The notes beneath the pieces were generated by a model. That model ran no database searches, had not been told where the DNA came from, and worked only from the letters and a program-made list of their open reading frames with translations. Position numbers and translations under genes: made by a program. Below, in pieces: positions 9,017 through 16,553 of a DNA stretch of 64,000 nucleotides; positions within the stretch are counted from its first letter, which is position 1; each line of letters begins with the position of its first letter. This DNA is from Bradyrhizobium australiense (lineage in GTDB: Bacteria; Pseudomonadota; Alphaproteobacteria; Rhizobiales; Xanthobacteraceae): NCBI RefSeq assembly GCF_013114825.1, contig NZ_JAAVLX010000005.1:434001-498000 (forward strand), written 5' to 3'.

Positions 9017-9307
9017 ATGCTGCTGGAACCAGAACAACTAAAGCAATCGCCGGTCATTGCGGCCGATCGGGAGCAACTCATTCGCGCAGTGATCGAGGAG
9101 ATCCGGCCCAATCTGCAACGCGACGGCGGCGATTGTCAGCTGGTCGGTATCGAGGGCAGCAAGATCATGGTCAAGTTGACTGGTGCCTGCGTATTCTGCA
9201 GACTTTCAAGCGCGACGCTAGAAGGCATTCAGGCGCGGCTGGTCGAAAGGCTCGGTGAATTCGTTCGCCTGATCCCGGTCGCCGGCGCCACCAATGCGCG
9301 GTATTGA
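9017..9307 (+). CDS. nifU: NifU C-terminal-domain Fe-S scaffold
   Basis: A 96-residue stand-alone NifU C-terminal (Nfu) domain. The cluster-binding Cys-x2-Cys is in TGACVFCRLSSATLEGI (about residues 55-71), preceded by the conserved NLQRDGGDCQLV block. The N-terminal IscU-like and central ferredoxin domains of full-length NifU are absent, so this is a short NifU-like scaffold, and the symbol is used in that sense. It sits directly before nifS, the expected sulfur donor. Confidence 0.85.
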   Translation: MLLEPEQLKQSPVIAADREQLIRAVIEEIRPNLQRDGGDCQLVGIEGSKIMVKLTGACVFCRLSSATLEGIQARLVERLGEFVRLIPVAGATNARY

Positions 9308-9318
9308 ACGAGGCGTTT

Positions 9319-10491
9319 GTGCCGATCTATCTTGACAACAATGCGACCACACGGGCAGATCCGTGTGTCTTGCAAGCCATGTTGCCCTTCTTTACAGAGC
9401 GGTTCGGTAATGCCTCGTCCACCCATGCCTTCGGCAGCGAGATCGCGGGCGCGGTCGGAAAGGCGCGCCGCAGCCTGCAAGATTTGCTGGGAGCCGCCCA
9501 CGATCATGAGATCGTCTTCACCTCCGGCGGGACCGAGTCCAACAATACCGCCATCCTTTCAGCGCTTGCGACCCAGGAAGGGCGCGACGAAATCGTCACC
9601 ACTTCTGTCGAGCATTCCGCCATTCTAGCTCTGGTGGAGCAATTGGCGACAAGGGGCATCAAGACGCATATGATCCCCGTGGATTCGCGCGGACGGCTTG
9701 ACGTCGAGGCCTTTTGCTGGGCGCTTGGACCACGCACGGCGATTGCGTCGGTTATGTGGGCCAACAACGAGACCGGTACGATTTTCCCGGTGGAGTATCT
9801 GGCTGGGTTGGCGCGTGCGGCGGGCGCGTTGTTTCATACTGATGCGGTACAGGCGGTAGGTAGGGAGCCCATCGACTTGAATGACAGTGCTATCGACATG
9901 CTGTCGCTGTCCGCGCATAAGCTGCATGGCCCCAAGGGGATTGGAGCGCTCTATTTACGCAAAGGCACGAAATTCAGGCCGCTGATCTGGGGCGGGGCAC
10001 AGGAACGACGACGACGCGGCGGAACCGAGAACATCCCTGGCATCATCGGTCTTGGAAAAGCTGCAGAGCTTGCGGCCGAGCGGCTCGAGCCGGAGCGCGT
10101 TCGCATTGGTGCGTTGCGCGATCGCCTGGAGCAGGCGATCTTGCACAACTGCCGCTGCATAGCGCTCGGCGATGTCGGTAATCGGCTGCCGAATACGGCT
10201 AACATCGCCTTCCAAGATCTCGAAGGCGAAGCAATCGTTCATCATCTCAATCGCGCGGGCATTGCCGCTTCGCACGGATCAGCTTGCAGCTCGTCTTCAA
10301 TGGACCCGTCTCATGTGCTGCGCGCCATGAACGTGCCTGCGAGGATCCTACGCGGCGCGGTACGCTTTTCCTTGTCGCGTGAAACCACCGTCGAAGAAGT
10401 CGATCAGGTCGTCCGAATGATGTCCGGCATCGTGGCTCACCTACGCACCATGTCACGACAGCATCCCAATCACGCCAGCAATTCGCCCTGA
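9319..10491 (+). CDS. nifS: Cysteine desulfurase NifS
   Basis: PLP-dependent enzyme that takes sulfur from cysteine for nitrogenase Fe-S clusters. Visible family blocks are YLDNNATTR at the N-terminus, TSGGTESNN (PLP phosphate contacts), the lysine in SAHKLHGPKGIG, the RRGGTEN block, and the active-site Cys in SHGSACSSSSMDPSHVL. The GTG at 9319 is preferred because GAGG precedes it at a good distance; a TTG at 9304 overlapping the previous stop is the alternative. About 390 residues, normal for NifS. Confidence 0.95.
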   Translation: MPIYLDNNATTRADPCVLQAMLPFFTERFGNASSTHAFGSEIAGAVGKARRSLQDLLGAAHDHEIVFTSGGTESNNTAILSALATQEGRDEIVTTSVEHSAILALVEQLATRGIKTHMIPVDSRGRLDVEAFCWALGPRTAIASVMWANNETGTIFPVEYLAGLARAAGALFHTDAVQAVGREPIDLNDSAIDMLSLSAHKLHGPKGIGALYLRKGTKFRPLIWGGAQERRRRGGTENIPGIIGLGKAAELAAERLEPERVRIGALRDRLEQAILHNCRCIALGDVGNRLPNTANIAFQDLEGEAIVHHLNRAGIAASHGSACSSSSMDPSHVLRAMNVPARILRGAVRFSLSRETTVEEVDQVVRMMSGIVAHLRTMSRQHPNHASNSP

Positions 10492-10507
10492 TGCACGAGT
10501 TGATCTG

Positions 10508-10732
10508 ATGAAAATCATGATTCGCCGCTCTCCGGAGGCCGGCCTGTCGATTTACGTGCCGAAAAAAGATCTCGAGGAGCCGATCATTGAATCGGAGCAC
10601 GAGAGGTTGTGGGGCGGTTGGATCAGAATAGCCAATGGCTGGGTGCTCGATCTGCCCGAAATGGCGAGCGATACGCCGCTGCCGATCACGGTCAATGCCC
10701 GAAAGCGTGGCGAGGGCGCGGACGAGCGATGA
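10508..10732 (+). CDS. nifT: NifT/FixU protein
   Basis: A 74-residue protein of the NifT/FixU family. The signature YVPKKDLEEPI followed by LWGGWIRIANGWVLDLPEM is clear. The family's exact role in nitrogenase maturation is not settled. Sixteen bases after nifS and overlapping the next start by 4 bases (ATGA), so part of the nifS operon. Confidence 0.92.
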   Translation: MKIMIRRSPEAGLSIYVPKKDLEEPIIESEHERLWGGWIRIANGWVLDLPEMASDTPLPITVNARKRGEGADER

Positions 10733-11592
10733 AGACGGCCCCGCAAATCGACTTTGTCAACGCGGCCGATGCGGAGGCGATTCTCACCGACGTCGCGAAC
10801 CGGCTGCGTGCCGGCAGCATTGTTCCCTATCTCGGACCTGGCCTGGCCGATTTGTCCAAAACGGATGCGCCTTTGACTCCGGAGGCCTTGGCTGGCTTCT
10901 TCGCTACCAAGGTCGCGCTGCCGCGCCGGGCCAAGGGCAACGTCTGGGCGTCGGCGCAGCACATCGAGAGCAACAAGCATCGCTCCACCGTGACGGCATT
11001 GATGGTGCAGGCCTTTGCTGCGCCGGTCGAGCCGACGCCACTGCATCACCATCTCGCCGCGCTGTCACCGCCTGTCATCGTCGATGCCTGGTATGACGGC
11101 GCGATGCGTGCGGCGCTTGGCAAGCACGAGGGGTGGGGCGAGGTGCAGGGCATTAGCCGCGCCGGCATCGGCGAGGGTCGCTGGTATCGCTTCTATGATG
11201 CGGAGGGCAGAGAGGTCGATCGCGCCGTGGCGCAGAGCTGGACCACGGTCCTCTACAAGCCGCACGGCGGCGTGCTGCCTGCCAGGAACTTTCTGATCTC
11301 TGACGCCGACTATGTCGAGGTGCTGACCGAGATCGACATTCAGACGCCGATCCCCGATGTGGTGAAAGAGCGGCGCAGTGGCCGAAGCTTTCTCTTCATC
11401 GGCTGCCGCTTCAACGATCAGATGCTGCGAACCTATGCGCGGCAGCTCACCAAGCGCTCGGCCGGTGTTCATTACGCCATCGTGGAACCGCAGGTGCTGT
11501 CCAGGAATGAGCTCCGCTTTCTGGTCGAACAGGGCCTGACGCCGCTTGCGATCCCGCTCCCGCGCGCGATCGAGATACTGCTCGCCGGCTGA
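10729..11592 (+). CDS. SIR2-like protein in the nif operon
   Basis: A 287-residue protein with features of the SIR2-like NAD-binding fold: GSIVPYLGPGLADL near the N-terminus (dinucleotide-binding loop), HHHLAALSPPVIVDAWYD, and FLFIGCRFNDQMLRTYARQL near the C-terminus, where SIR2 proteins carry a conserved G-x-S/C-D-x-x region. The start overlaps the nifT stop (ATGA), so it is co-translated. Deacylase or NADase activity cannot be claimed from sequence. Its place between nifT and nifB suggests a role in nitrogenase assembly or control. Confidence 0.7.
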   Translation: MKTAPQIDFVNAADAEAILTDVANRLRAGSIVPYLGPGLADLSKTDAPLTPEALAGFFATKVALPRRAKGNVWASAQHIESNKHRSTVTALMVQAFAAPVEPTPLHHHLAALSPPVIVDAWYDGAMRAALGKHEGWGEVQGISRAGIGEGRWYRFYDAEGREVDRAVAQSWTTVLYKPHGGVLPARNFLISDADYVEVLTEIDIQTPIPDVVKERRSGRSFLFIGCRFNDQMLRTYARQLTKRSAGVHYAIVEPQVLSRNELRFLVEQGLTPLAIPLPRAIEILLAG

Positions 11593-11701
11593 CAGAACTT
11601 GTATATGGGTCGATGTTGCTCGCGTGCCGGGCGCACGCGAGTTATCTTGCGTTTCGCGCCAGGGAATGACTGTGCTCATTCCGTGTCAGGATCGAGACGC
11701 C

Positions 11702-11717
11702 TGTCACACTTCGAACA
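11702..11717. promoter_or_regulatory. NifA upstream activator sequence of nifB
   Basis: TGTCACACTTCGAACA is an exact TGT-N10-ACA element about 97 bases upstream of the -24 box at 11814. Confidence 0.75.
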
Positions 11718-11813
11718 TTTCTAATGTTGTGCAGAAGGCTTCGCTGCCACGGCCAACCGCGGCAGGCGGCTCACTTTTTTGGCTTAGATCAAAATTGCTC
11801 ACCATTCCGGCCA

Positions 11814-11829
11814 TGGCACGCGAGTTGCA
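11814..11829 (+). promoter_or_regulatory. RpoN (-24/-12) promoter of nifB operon
   Basis: TGGCACGCGAGTTGCA is a perfect TGGCAC-N5-TTGCA promoter, about 33 bases before the nifB start. Confidence 0.88.
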
Positions 11830-11861
11830 AATCTTGATTTCAGTTTCCGCCTGCAGGGAGA

Positions 11862-13433
11862 ATGGTTAGAATGGACGTATCAGCGCTGGACGAAGCAAGC
11901 TTGGCAGGGAGCGCCGTCAACATCGGCGAAATCATGCAGGCGATCGCCGAGCACAAGGGCTGCGGCACGTCCGGCGGCAGCGGCAAGGCGAGCTGCGGCT
12001 CGCAAGCCAGCCAGGGTGAGCTGCCGACCGAGATCTGGGAGAAGGTCAAGAACCATCCCTGCTACAGCGAAGAAGCACATCATCACTACGCCCGGATGCA
12101 TGTTGCGGTTGCGCCCGCCTGCAACATCCAATGCAATTACTGCAACCGCAAATATGATTGCGCCAATGAATCGCGCCCGGGCGTGGTGAGCGAAAAACTA
12201 ACGCCGGAGCAGGCGGCGAAAAAGGTGCTGGCGGTCGCCTCCACCATCCCACAGATGACCGTGCTCGGCATCGCGGGGCCTGGCGATCCCCTGGCCAATC
12301 CGAAAAAGACGTTCATGACCTTCGAACTGGTGGCCAGGGCCGCTCCCGACATTAAGCTGTGCCTGTCGACCAACGGCCTCATGCTGCCCGACCATGTCGA
12401 CACGATCGCCCGCTTCAAGATCGACCATGTCACCATCACCATCAACATGGTCGACCCCGCAATCGGCGCCAAAATCTACCCGTGGATTTTCTACAACCAC
12501 AAGCGCTACACCGGCCTCGAAGCCGCAAAGATCCTCAACGACCGCCAGCTGCAAGGCCTCGAGATGCTGACTGAGCGGGGCATCCTCTGCAAGATCAATT
12601 CGGTGATGATCCCAGGCATCAACGACCAGCATCTGATCGAGGTCAACAAGGCGGTCAAATCGCGCGGCGCGTTCCTACACAACATCATGCCGCTGATCTC
12701 CGCGCCCGAGCACGGCACCGTATTCGGGCTCAACGGCCAGCGGGGTCCGACCGCCCAGGAATTGAAGGCGCTGCAGGATGTCTGCAAAGGCGAGATGAAC
12801 ATGATGCGGCACTGCCGGCAGTGCCGCGCCGACGCTGTCGGCCTGCTCGGCGAGGACCGCAGCGCGGAGTTCACTACCGAGAAGGTTATGGCCATGGACG
12901 TCAAATATGACCTGGAAATGCGCAAGGCCTATCAGGCCAAGGTGGAGGAGGAGCGCGTCGCCAAGGTTGCTGCCGAGCAGGAAGAGCTCGCCGGGCTCGC
13001 CAGCGAGATGAGCGGCATCAAGCTCTTAGTTGCAGTGGCGACGAAGGCCTCGGGCCTGATCAACGAGCACTTTGGGCATGCCAAGGAGTTCCAAGTGTAC
13101 GAACTCTCCACTACGGGCGCCAAATTAGTCGGCCATCGCCGCGTCGATCACTATTGCCGGGGCGGTTATGGCGAGGAGGAGAGCCTTGCCACCATCATCC
13201 GAGCCATCAACGACTGCCATGCGGTGTTCGTGGCCAAGATCGGCGGCTGTCCGAAGAGCAATCTGTTGAAGGCCGGGATCGAGCCGGTCGACCAATACGC
13301 CCATGAGTTCATCGAAAAATCAGCAATCGCCTGGTTCAAGTCCTATCTTGAGAGGGTCCAAAGCGGCGAGATCCAGTATGTCGACAGGGGCGAGGCGGCG
13401 ATCCGGCAGAGCGCGCTGATTTCGGCTGCTTGA
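11862..13433 (+). CDS. nifB: FeMo-cofactor biosynthesis protein NifB
   Basis: Radical SAM enzyme that makes NifB-co, the 8Fe-9S-carbide precursor of FeMo-co. Cys87, Cys91 and Cys94 form the CxxxCxxC SAM-cluster motif (APACNIQCNYC). The upstream HPCYSEEAHHHYARMH and the MMRHCRQCRADA block provide further Cys and His for the accessory clusters. Residues from about 390 on form a NifX-like domain (EHFGHAKEFQVYE, IGGCPKSNLLKAGI). 523 residues from 11862; an ATG at 11871 is an alternative start. First gene of an operon running through the ferredoxin, HesB-like, TPR, LRV and nifZ genes. Confidence 0.96.
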   Translation: MVRMDVSALDEASLAGSAVNIGEIMQAIAEHKGCGTSGGSGKASCGSQASQGELPTEIWEKVKNHPCYSEEAHHHYARMHVAVAPACNIQCNYCNRKYDCANESRPGVVSEKLTPEQAAKKVLAVASTIPQMTVLGIAGPGDPLANPKKTFMTFELVARAAPDIKLCLSTNGLMLPDHVDTIARFKIDHVTITINMVDPAIGAKIYPWIFYNHKRYTGLEAAKILNDRQLQGLEMLTERGILCKINSVMIPGINDQHLIEVNKAVKSRGAFLHNIMPLISAPEHGTVFGLNGQRGPTAQELKALQDVCKGEMNMMRHCRQCRADAVGLLGEDRSAEFTTEKVMAMDVKYDLEMRKAYQAKVEEERVAKVAAEQEELAGLASEMSGIKLLVAVATKASGLINEHFGHAKEFQVYELSTTGAKLVGHRRVDHYCRGGYGEEESLATIIRAINDCHAVFVAKIGGCPKSNLLKAGIEPVDQYAHEFIEKSAIAWFKSYLERVQSGEIQYVDRGEAAIRQSALISAA

Positions 13434-13444
13434 GGGAGACGTCG

Positions 13445-13657
13445 ATGCCGTTCAAGATCATTGCCTCGCAATGCACGAGCTGCTCGGCTTGCGAGCAGGA
13501 ATGTCCGAATGTCGCAATCTCGGAGAAAGGCGGGACGTTCGTCATCGACCCGAAGAAATGCACCGAGTGCATCGGCCATTTCGAAGAGCCGCAATGCGTC
13601 GCGGTGTGCCCGGTCGATAACACATGCGTCATCGACACCTCATTGCCGCGCTACTAG
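13445..13657 (+). CDS. frxA: FrxA/FdxN-type 2[4Fe-4S] ferredoxin
   Basis: A 70-residue bacterial-type ferredoxin. Two four-Cys sets are visible: CTSCSACEQECPN (about residues 10-22) and CTECIGHFEEPQCVAVCP (about residues 40-57), the second with the long spacing typical of the nif-linked FdxN/FrxA group. Starts at 13445 with GGGAG upstream, 12 bases after nifB. It probably supplies electrons for NifB or nitrogenase. Confidence 0.92.
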   Translation: MPFKIIASQCTSCSACEQECPNVAISEKGGTFVIDPKKCTECIGHFEEPQCVAVCPVDNTCVIDTSLPRY

Positions 13658-13683
13658 GCGCGGGCGTAAATAGGCTCGAGCCT

Positions 13684-14025
13684 ATGACCTTCACGCTGGC
13701 GCCCACCGCTGAAAAACTCGCGAGTTTCGTGCTGCGCGCCGATGGCACCGCTGGCGCCAGCGTCCGGCTCGCCGTCACGGCAGATGGTTGCTCGGGATTA
13801 CCCGCCGATATGGGTGTTACGCCGGCACCTCGGCCCGGTCAGCAAGGCGTCGAGCGCAGCGGCCTAAAGTTGCTTCTCAATGCCGAGAACCAGCTAACGC
13901 TTGGGGGTCTCACGATCGATTTGACCGACACCACTGCGCAGACCGGGCTGATCTTCCCAGAAGCGGGTGTGCTGCTCCATCAACACCGCAAAGGCTGCCC
14001 ATTAGAAGAGGAAAGCTGCCGATGA
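13684..14025 (+). CDS. HesB/IscA-like protein lacking the C-terminal Cys pair
   Basis: A 113-residue protein with the start of an A-type carrier (VRLAVTADGCSGLPADMG) and a following LLNAENQLTLGGLTIDLTD stretch corresponding to the core fold. The usual C-terminal C-G-C-G pair is missing; the tail reads HRKGCPLEEESC. Only one of the three canonical ligands is in place, so cluster binding may be altered. It overlaps the next start by 4 bases. Confidence 0.7.
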   Translation: MTFTLAPTAEKLASFVLRADGTAGASVRLAVTADGCSGLPADMGVTPAPRPGQQGVERSGLKLLLNAENQLTLGGLTIDLTDTTAQTGLIFPEAGVLLHQHRKGCPLEEESCR

Positions 14026-14558
14026 ATCTCGATGTGGCAGGCGATCCGCTGTCCGGGAGCGAGGGGACCCTCATCGCGTACACGCTACTCGGCGACGGCC
14101 TGCCGCGCGAAGCCGAGGATCATCTGTGGCAGGCCGGGCTCTCCTATCACCCGGACAAGATCGCGGAAAAACACCTGCACGAAGCGCAGGCGCTGGCGCC
14201 GGGCCACGCCGCCGTCCTGATCGGACTCTACCGCTTCTATTTCTACAAGACTCGCTTGTCGGAGGCGTTGGAGGTCGCCAAGATCTGTATTTCTAAGGCA
14301 GCGCGAGAAAACGGTCTCTCAGACGACTGGCGGCGGGTTAGCGCGACCGATGCTGCTTTCGATTGCTACGACAGCAGCCTGTCGCGCTTCTATTTATCTT
14401 CACTGAAAGCCTACGCCTACCTGCAGATGCGGCTCGGCGAACTCGGTGAAGGACACGCGGCCGCCAGCAAGCTCGTGGAGCTCGACCCGACCGACAAGAT
14501 CGGCGCCAAGGTGCTCCTGGACGTGCTGGAGCGGATGGGACAGGACGATGACCGATGA
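14022..14558 (+). CDS. TPR-like protein of nif operon
   Basis: A 178-residue helical protein with tetratricopeptide character: KHLHEAQALAPGHAAVLIGL and SKLVELDPTDKIGAKVLLDV are typical TPR helices, flanking an insert with conserved Tyr/Trp. Starts at an ATG overlapping the previous stop. A truncated paralogue is at 20075-20317. Such proteins recur beside nifB in rhizobial clusters; their role is unknown, and assembly scaffolding is a guess. Confidence 0.7.
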   Translation: MNLDVAGDPLSGSEGTLIAYTLLGDGLPREAEDHLWQAGLSYHPDKIAEKHLHEAQALAPGHAAVLIGLYRFYFYKTRLSEALEVAKICISKAARENGLSDDWRRVSATDAAFDCYDSSLSRFYLSSLKAYAYLQMRLGELGEGHAAASKLVELDPTDKIGAKVLLDVLERMGQDDDR

Positions 14559-15321
14559 CATCGAAGAGGCCCGCGACTGGCTAGGCAACAAGGTTGACTG
14601 CGGCACCTGCACGCATCTCGGGCTCAGGGCCACTGGTGGCTGCTGCTTGTTACAAGCCTGCGTCAACGACCGCTATGCCCGCCGCATCGACCGCTTCTTC
14701 AACTGGAATCCGGCGCTGGCCGACGCTTACATCACACATCCGCATTTCGAGGTGCGCGCGATCGCGGCCAAACACGCTAACCTATTCCTGCTGCCGATGC
14801 TGCTCAATGACGCTGAGGAAACCGTGCGCTGGAACGCGGCGCGCCGCCTTCCCAAGCGCTTTGTGCTGCGGCTGCGCAGCGACCCGCATCGGGAGGTGAG
14901 GATGCGGGTTGCGACCTTGCTGGAAGGCGAGGAGCTGGCGCCGATGCTATCGGATGAGGACTATTACGTCCGCCTAGTGGTGGCGAGCCGGATCGCGCCG
15001 GCGCTGCTTGGGCCTCTCATGAACGATGACGAGCCCGAGGTGCGCCGCGTGGTTGCGCTCCGCATTCCCTATGACTGGCTTCTCGGGATGGTCAATGATC
15101 GCGTTTCGAGCGTGCGGCTCGAGATCGCACGGCGGCTGTCTCCGGATTCGCTCCGCGTGCTGCGCCGCGATCCGGATTGGCGCGTCCGCTATGAGGTGGC
15201 AAGCCGCATTACGACGGACGAGCTGGCTGAGTTGGCCGAGGACGAGGACTCGATGGTGCAGGAAGTCGCCCGCGCGCGCGTGGCGATCCGGCCCAAACGA
15301 CCGAGAGAGAGTGGGACATGA
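14548..15321 (+). CDS. LRV-repeat protein with N-terminal [4Fe-4S] motif
   Basis: A 257-residue protein. The N-terminus carries a Cys cluster (DCGTCTHL then GGCCLLQACVNDRYARRIDR) like the 4Fe-4S module of the leucine-rich-repeat-variant (LRV) protein first described in a nif region of Azotobacter vinelandii. Then follow about eight short helical repeats of the pattern (D/E)-x-x-x-x-V-R-x-x-x-A-x-R-(I/L). Overlaps the TPR gene by 11 bases and nifZ by 4. Function unknown. Confidence 0.85.
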   Translation: MTDDIEEARDWLGNKVDCGTCTHLGLRATGGCCLLQACVNDRYARRIDRFFNWNPALADAYITHPHFEVRAIAAKHANLFLLPMLLNDAEETVRWNAARRLPKRFVLRLRSDPHREVRMRVATLLEGEELAPMLSDEDYYVRLVVASRIAPALLGPLMNDDEPEVRRVVALRIPYDWLLGMVNDRVSSVRLEIARRLSPDSLRVLRRDPDWRVRYEVASRITTDELAELAEDEDSMVQEVARARVAIRPKRPRESGT

Positions 15322-15638
15322 GCAACATCGTTCGCGACAGCGAAGTCGTCGAGCTCACCGGGCCACCTTTCTTCAGCTTTGGCGAAAAGGTGCGGGCCAA
15401 CCGCACCGTCCGCAATGATGGAACCTATGCCGGCAAGGAAGTTGGCGAGATCCTCGCCAAAAAAGGGGAGGTGGGTTACGTGGTCTCAATCGGCACTTTC
15501 CTGCAGCAGTTCTACATCTATGGCGTCGAATTTCTCGAAAGCGGCAACCGCGTCGGCATGAAGCGCAAGGAGCTCGAGCCGGTGCTGGCGCGCGAGGAGC
15601 TTGAGGACCTGCCGTTGCCGGAAGAGGCCGCCCCGTGA
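15318..15638 (+). CDS. nifZ: NifZ
   Basis: A 106-residue NifZ, a factor for MoFe-protein (P-cluster) maturation. The FGEKVRANRTVRNDGTY block, the GEVGYVVSIGTFLQQFYIY beta-barrel segment and VEFLESGNRVGMK are typical. The start overlaps the LRV stop and the end overlaps a second NifZ-type gene. Confidence 0.92.
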   Translation: MSNIVRDSEVVELTGPPFFSFGEKVRANRTVRNDGTYAGKEVGEILAKKGEVGYVVSIGTFLQQFYIYGVEFLESGNRVGMKRKELEPVLAREELEDLPLPEEAAP

Positions 15639-15874
15639 TCGACCCGAGGCTGCCGAAGTACCAATGGGGCCAGCGCGTCAAGGCGGCGGTCGACCTCATT
15701 AACGACGGCTCCTTTCCGGACGCACCGGCCGACGGACTCTTGATCGGCGCCGGAGCGATCGGCGAGATCGTGCAGGTCGGAAGGCATACCGAAGCGAACG
15801 TGCCAATCTATCTCGTCGAGTACGGCGAGCGGCTGGTCGTCGGCTGTCTTGAAGAAGAAATCACAATGCTTTGA
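15635..15874 (+). CDS. Second, short NifZ-domain protein
   Basis: A 79-residue protein starting at GTG 15635 (GTGA overlap with nifZ). It has the same fold signature as its neighbour: WGQRVKAAVDLINDGSFPD, IGEIVQVGRHTEANVPIYLV and EYGERLVVGCLEEE. Tandem nifZ-type genes occur in several rhizobial clusters; whether this short form works with or instead of NifZ is not known. Confidence 0.8.
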   Translation: MIDPRLPKYQWGQRVKAAVDLINDGSFPDAPADGLLIGAGAIGEIVQVGRHTEANVPIYLVEYGERLVVGCLEEEITML

Positions 15875-15889
15875 GGGGAGCCGTTCGCA

Positions 15890-16249
15890 ATGAATGCCGC
15901 GGTAATGAGAAAAGTAGGGATCGGGATTAACCCTCATCCGAACGAGCTCGATTGCAAGCGGATCGAGCGTGCCTTGAGCTCGCGCCAGCGCTATCGCTAT
16001 GTCTCGCCGAATGTGAAACCGGTGAGGGGTGGCTATCTGATCGAGAGTCCATGCTGCTCTCACAATATCGATAAGGACGGCGGCCTCATCGACGTCGCGC
16101 TAGTCCACTATGACACGGTGAACGGGATGTGGAAGCTGTTTCGAAAGAACCACGCAAACGGAATCTGGGAGTTTTATAGCATTTACTACCGCCTGACCTC
16201 CGCAATCGAAGAATTGAACACCGATCCCGAGCGGCTGTTCTGGCAATGA
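15890..16249 (+). CDS. DUF3024-like nif-associated protein
   Basis: A 119-residue protein. The C-terminal half (KLFRKNHANGIWEFY, then EELNTDPERLFWQ) resembles DUF3024 in its pattern of aromatic strands and the ending DPxxxFW. No metal motif beyond ESPCCSHNI. GGGGAG precedes the start. Conserved beside nifZ in relatives, as far as I recall; function unknown. Confidence 0.65.
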   Translation: MNAAVMRKVGIGINPHPNELDCKRIERALSSRQRYRYVSPNVKPVRGGYLIESPCCSHNIDKDGGLIDVALVHYDTVNGMWKLFRKNHANGIWEFYSIYYRLTSAIEELNTDPERLFWQ

Positions 16250-16283
16250 AGCTGATTTTGGAACCAGTTATATGGGAGCCGCG

Positions 16284-16553
16284 ATGGCGCTTGGCACAGA
16301 CGAACTAATCGAAATCGAACGGGTGCTTGCGGCAGCGGAGCCTGATGCAACCTCATTTTCCGAGCTGCGGCGCCGCTTTCCGCAGCTCGCCGTGACGCGC
16401 TGTGATGCCTCTGACGTGACGGAGCAGCCGTTCCGGAGTTTTCCGCATTTCGATCTGCATCTGATCGATGGCTGCGATCGCTGCGTGCAGATCACGACTG
16501 ATCCTGCGCGGGCGATTGGCATCCTCCTGGCGACAAGGAGTACCGGGCTGTGA
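16284..16553 (+). CDS. DUF6129-like small nif-associated protein
   Basis: About 89 residues. FPQLAVTRCDASDVTEQPFR followed by FDLHLIDGCDRCVQI is reminiscent of DUF6129 proteins found in nif operons. Start 16284 is chosen because GGGAG precedes it; ATG 16272 is an alternative. Overlaps the DegT-fold gene by 4 bases (GTGA). Function unknown. Confidence 0.6.
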   Translation: MALGTDELIEIERVLAAAEPDATSFSELRRRFPQLAVTRCDASDVTEQPFRSFPHFDLHLIDGCDRCVQITTDPARAIGILLATRSTGL

